Origin: Planctomycetota bacterium
GTDB lineage: Bacteria; Planctomycetota; Brocadiia; SM23-32
Direction: 5' to 3'
NCBI GenBank assembly: GCA_018334735.1
Contig: JAGXLK010000263.1
Location: 1-5,076, forward strand
DNA: 5,076 nucleotides
In this document: one piece after another, positions 3,506-5,076 of the stretch
How the letters are laid out: each line of letters starts with the position of its first letter
Numbering within the stretch: position 1 is the stretch's first letter
The notes under the pieces: model-generated
The model's input: the letters and a program-made list of their open reading frames with translations, nothing else
The model's database searches: none
What the model was told of the DNA's origin: nothing
Program-made: the position numbers and the translations under genes

Positions 3506-5076
3506 ATGCGAATCGCGCGAGTGAAAGAACTGATTGAAGAGCTCAAACAATATGCCCGGGATGCGGTTCGTGCCCTCGGAAGCAGGAGCGGGTCACGGCA
3601 GGAACTGAGCAATGCACTCAATGAGATGAGCCGGCTCCAGAAACACTACTGCGACGGGTTCCCCGAAATACCGGACGAGGTGGAGTTCTGGGAACGACTC
3701 TGGAGGTTTACCGATACGATCCGGGATCAATGGGATCGGCTCGAGAAAGTGGCCGACAAGATTCCCGACAGGGAATTGGTGGATGGTATTTACGGCATAC
3801 TCCATGAAAAACGTCGTCGCCTCTACCATTGGACCCGCGGGACGATCGAAGATCGTGCACCCCGCGTCCCCTCAGAAGCGCATTTTGAGCTGGGTATCGA
3901 CCACCGGCGCGAGGACCTGCGGGGGATGCACGAGCGAGTGGAAGCACTCTACGAATCGATCAAGCGGGCTGACCGCCTGCCGGAAATCTGTGAGAACGCG
4001 GAACCAGGGAGCGGGGATGTCAATTTCGGATTGATTTACGGCGGTGGCTGGAATGTCAGTACCTACAGCATCATGCGGGAAGCCCGCAATCTGCCCGACC
4101 TCAACGTCGTGGTGGGGTTTGACCACCCCGGGAGCGACCTTTTTGGGATCAGGAACGGATGCCGGGTCCGACTCGCAGGATCCGGATTTATTCAGCGCGA
4201 TGGGAAGCACATCCTGACGAGCTTCCGGGAACCTGTGGTTTTGCATTTTATATGTCCCCATCAGTGGCAATCGACCGAAATTCGACCACATCAGCTGCGG
4301 GTGCCTCTTCTGCGTTCGGATTTGGTCCTGGATGTTGTTGACAACAAACTGACCACAACCCATGCGCTGGAGACTTACCGGAATTCGCACGGAACTGAAC
4401 TTCCGCTTATCCGGGAAGAAGCTGTCCCAGCGCCCGCGTCGCTACCGGCGGATTGCGAGGAACTCGAAACTTTGGCTCACTGTGGGTTGGAACGGCTTGC
4501 GGAGGATGGCGTTGACGAGGCCGTGGTGAAACCCTCATTCGGGATGCAGGAACAGGGCGTCGAGTATTTTTGTCTGCCAGCGGAGCGTGCCGAAGCGGCA
4601 GCGCATGCTGCTGTAATGGCGTTGGAGTCAGGAGCGGTTCTGCAGGAGAAAGTGACACCTCTTGGCGGGTTGGACTACAACTGGCGGGTTTTCGTCGCCC
4701 TATCGCCCGGGGGCCAGCCGGAAACCGTCGGGCAGTTCGCCCGGTTGGGACACGGCGACGAGATGGAGATGGTGCCTGATCGCGAGATGTTGCGCCGGGT
4801 TGGCCTGGAAAATGAGGAGCAAATAGAGGGGTTCATTGGGCGGCTGCAGCAGGTTAGTTTGAACGCTTACCGGGCGGTTGTGGAGGATGCCGAGCGCCGG
4901 GGGAGAGATTTCGAGTGGAAGCCGCTGGCGGGCGTCCCTTACACGGTCCCGTATTTTCTCGGGATGGATCTCATGGGCGATGCCAGAGTCATGGAAGTCA
5001 ATGGACACGAAGTGGCGGGGATGTGGACGGATGACCGTCTGTACCCTGAGAGCAGCGGGCGCAGCAATCGGCTGGT
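3506..5076 (+). CDS. ATP-grasp-type ligase with long helical N-terminal region (partial, runs off the right edge)
   Basis: An open frame from ATG 3506 gives 523 residues with no stop before the edge. An in-frame TGA at 3461-3463 precedes it and no other start codon lies between, so the start is firm. Residues 1-165 are charged and mostly helical (KELIEELKQYARDAVRAL, DTIRDQWDRLEKVADKI, MHERVEALYESIKRA) and match nothing I know. From about 172 (DVNFGLIYGGGWN) to 280 a Rossmann-like pre-ATP-grasp domain follows. The ATP-grasp core shows DNKLTTTHALETYR (279-292), AVVKPSFGMQEQGVEYF (339-355), the adenine-hinge-like LQEKV (379-383), YNWRVFV (391-397), and MEVNGHEVAGMW (496-507). Lys281 and Lys342 fit nucleotide-binding lysines. 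Arg394, Glu497 and Asn499 fit phosphate and Mg binding. Such enzymes join a carboxylate to an amine or thiol through an acyl phosphate. The substrate cannot be read. Genes to the right would be the best clue. It is transcribed away from ssrA. Confidence 0.82.
   Translation, partial: MRIARVKELIEELKQYARDAVRALGSRSGSRQELSNALNEMSRLQKHYCDGFPEIPDEVEFWERLWRFTDTIRDQWDRLEKVADKIPDRELVDGIYGILHEKRRRLYHWTRGTIEDRAPRVPSEAHFELGIDHRREDLRGMHERVEALYESIKRADRLPEICENAEPGSGDVNFGLIYGGGWNVSTYSIMREARNLPDLNVVVGFDHPGSDLFGIRNGCRVRLAGSGFIQRDGKHILTSFREPVVLHFICPHQWQSTEIRPHQLRVPLLRSDLVLDVVDNKLTTTHALETYRNSHGTELPLIREEAVPAPASLPADCEELETLAHCGLERLAEDGVDEAVVKPSFGMQEQGVEYFCLPAERAEAAAHAAVMALESGAVLQEKVTPLGGLDYNWRVFVALSPGGQPETVGQFARLGHGDEMEMVPDREMLRRVGLENEEQIEGFIGRLQQVSLNAYRAVVEDAERRGRDFEWKPLAGVPYTVPYFLGMDLMGDARVMEVNGHEVAGMWTDDRLYPESSGRSNRL

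Noticed and set aside
3872..4390. Minus-strand frame of 172 residues
   Set aside because: It is a shadow of the ATP-grasp gene, whose motifs establish the plus-strand frame.

Overview
The window looks like chromosomal DNA of a moderately GC-rich, Gram-negative-type bacterium. It has a lipoprotein signal peptide, consensus sigma70-type promoters and a one-piece tmRNA with an encoded CCA. Several traits recall the Planctomycetes and neighbouring phyla: short dispersed CATTGCGAG...GCAATCTC hairpin repeats, a glycosidase/sulfatase-like C-terminal tail at the left edge, an 'AWPxLPxHVR' integrase-type tail, and a GRPPKCPYC zinc ribbon. That placement is a family-level impression, not a measurement. 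Coding density is low, with long intergenic stretches.

Layout, left to right. Bases 1-72 hold the end of a plus-strand gene entering from the left. A perfect TATAAT follows at 163-168, and just after it comes a region of about 175 nt with three strong hairpins, potentially pairing ends and a closing U-tract, which is a good candidate for an unassigned small RNA. Bases 351-970 have no convincing gene but contain an elaborate hairpin repeat (738-817). A secreted lipoprotein of the phosphodiester glycosidase (NAGPA/DUF2233) family lies at 974-1831. A gene-poor stretch (1832-2299) carries a GC hairpin and a second repeat of the same broad family. A 50-residue zinc-ribbon protein follows at 2300-2452.

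The right half is organised around ssrA. The tmRNA (2800-3173, minus strand) has a textbook promoter (TTGACA, 17 bp, TATAAT) and a strong hairpin terminator. Its tag appears to be GKPKHAERTPAYAMAA. Immediately downstream on the same strand is what looks like the C-terminal tail of a lost tyrosine integrase, which would make the ssrA 3' end an old integration site. Divergently on the plus strand, a gene that runs off the right edge (3506-5076+) encodes an ATP-grasp-type ligase with an unusual helical N-terminal region of about 165 residues. It was found by reading the frame directly, because it has no stop inside the window.

The genes do not form an obvious shared pathway. The items most likely to be undescribed are the candidate small RNA at 172-350 and the helical-domain ATP-grasp protein. 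The zinc ribbon, integrase tail and dispersed repeats suggest past mobile-element activity between the lipoprotein gene and ssrA.
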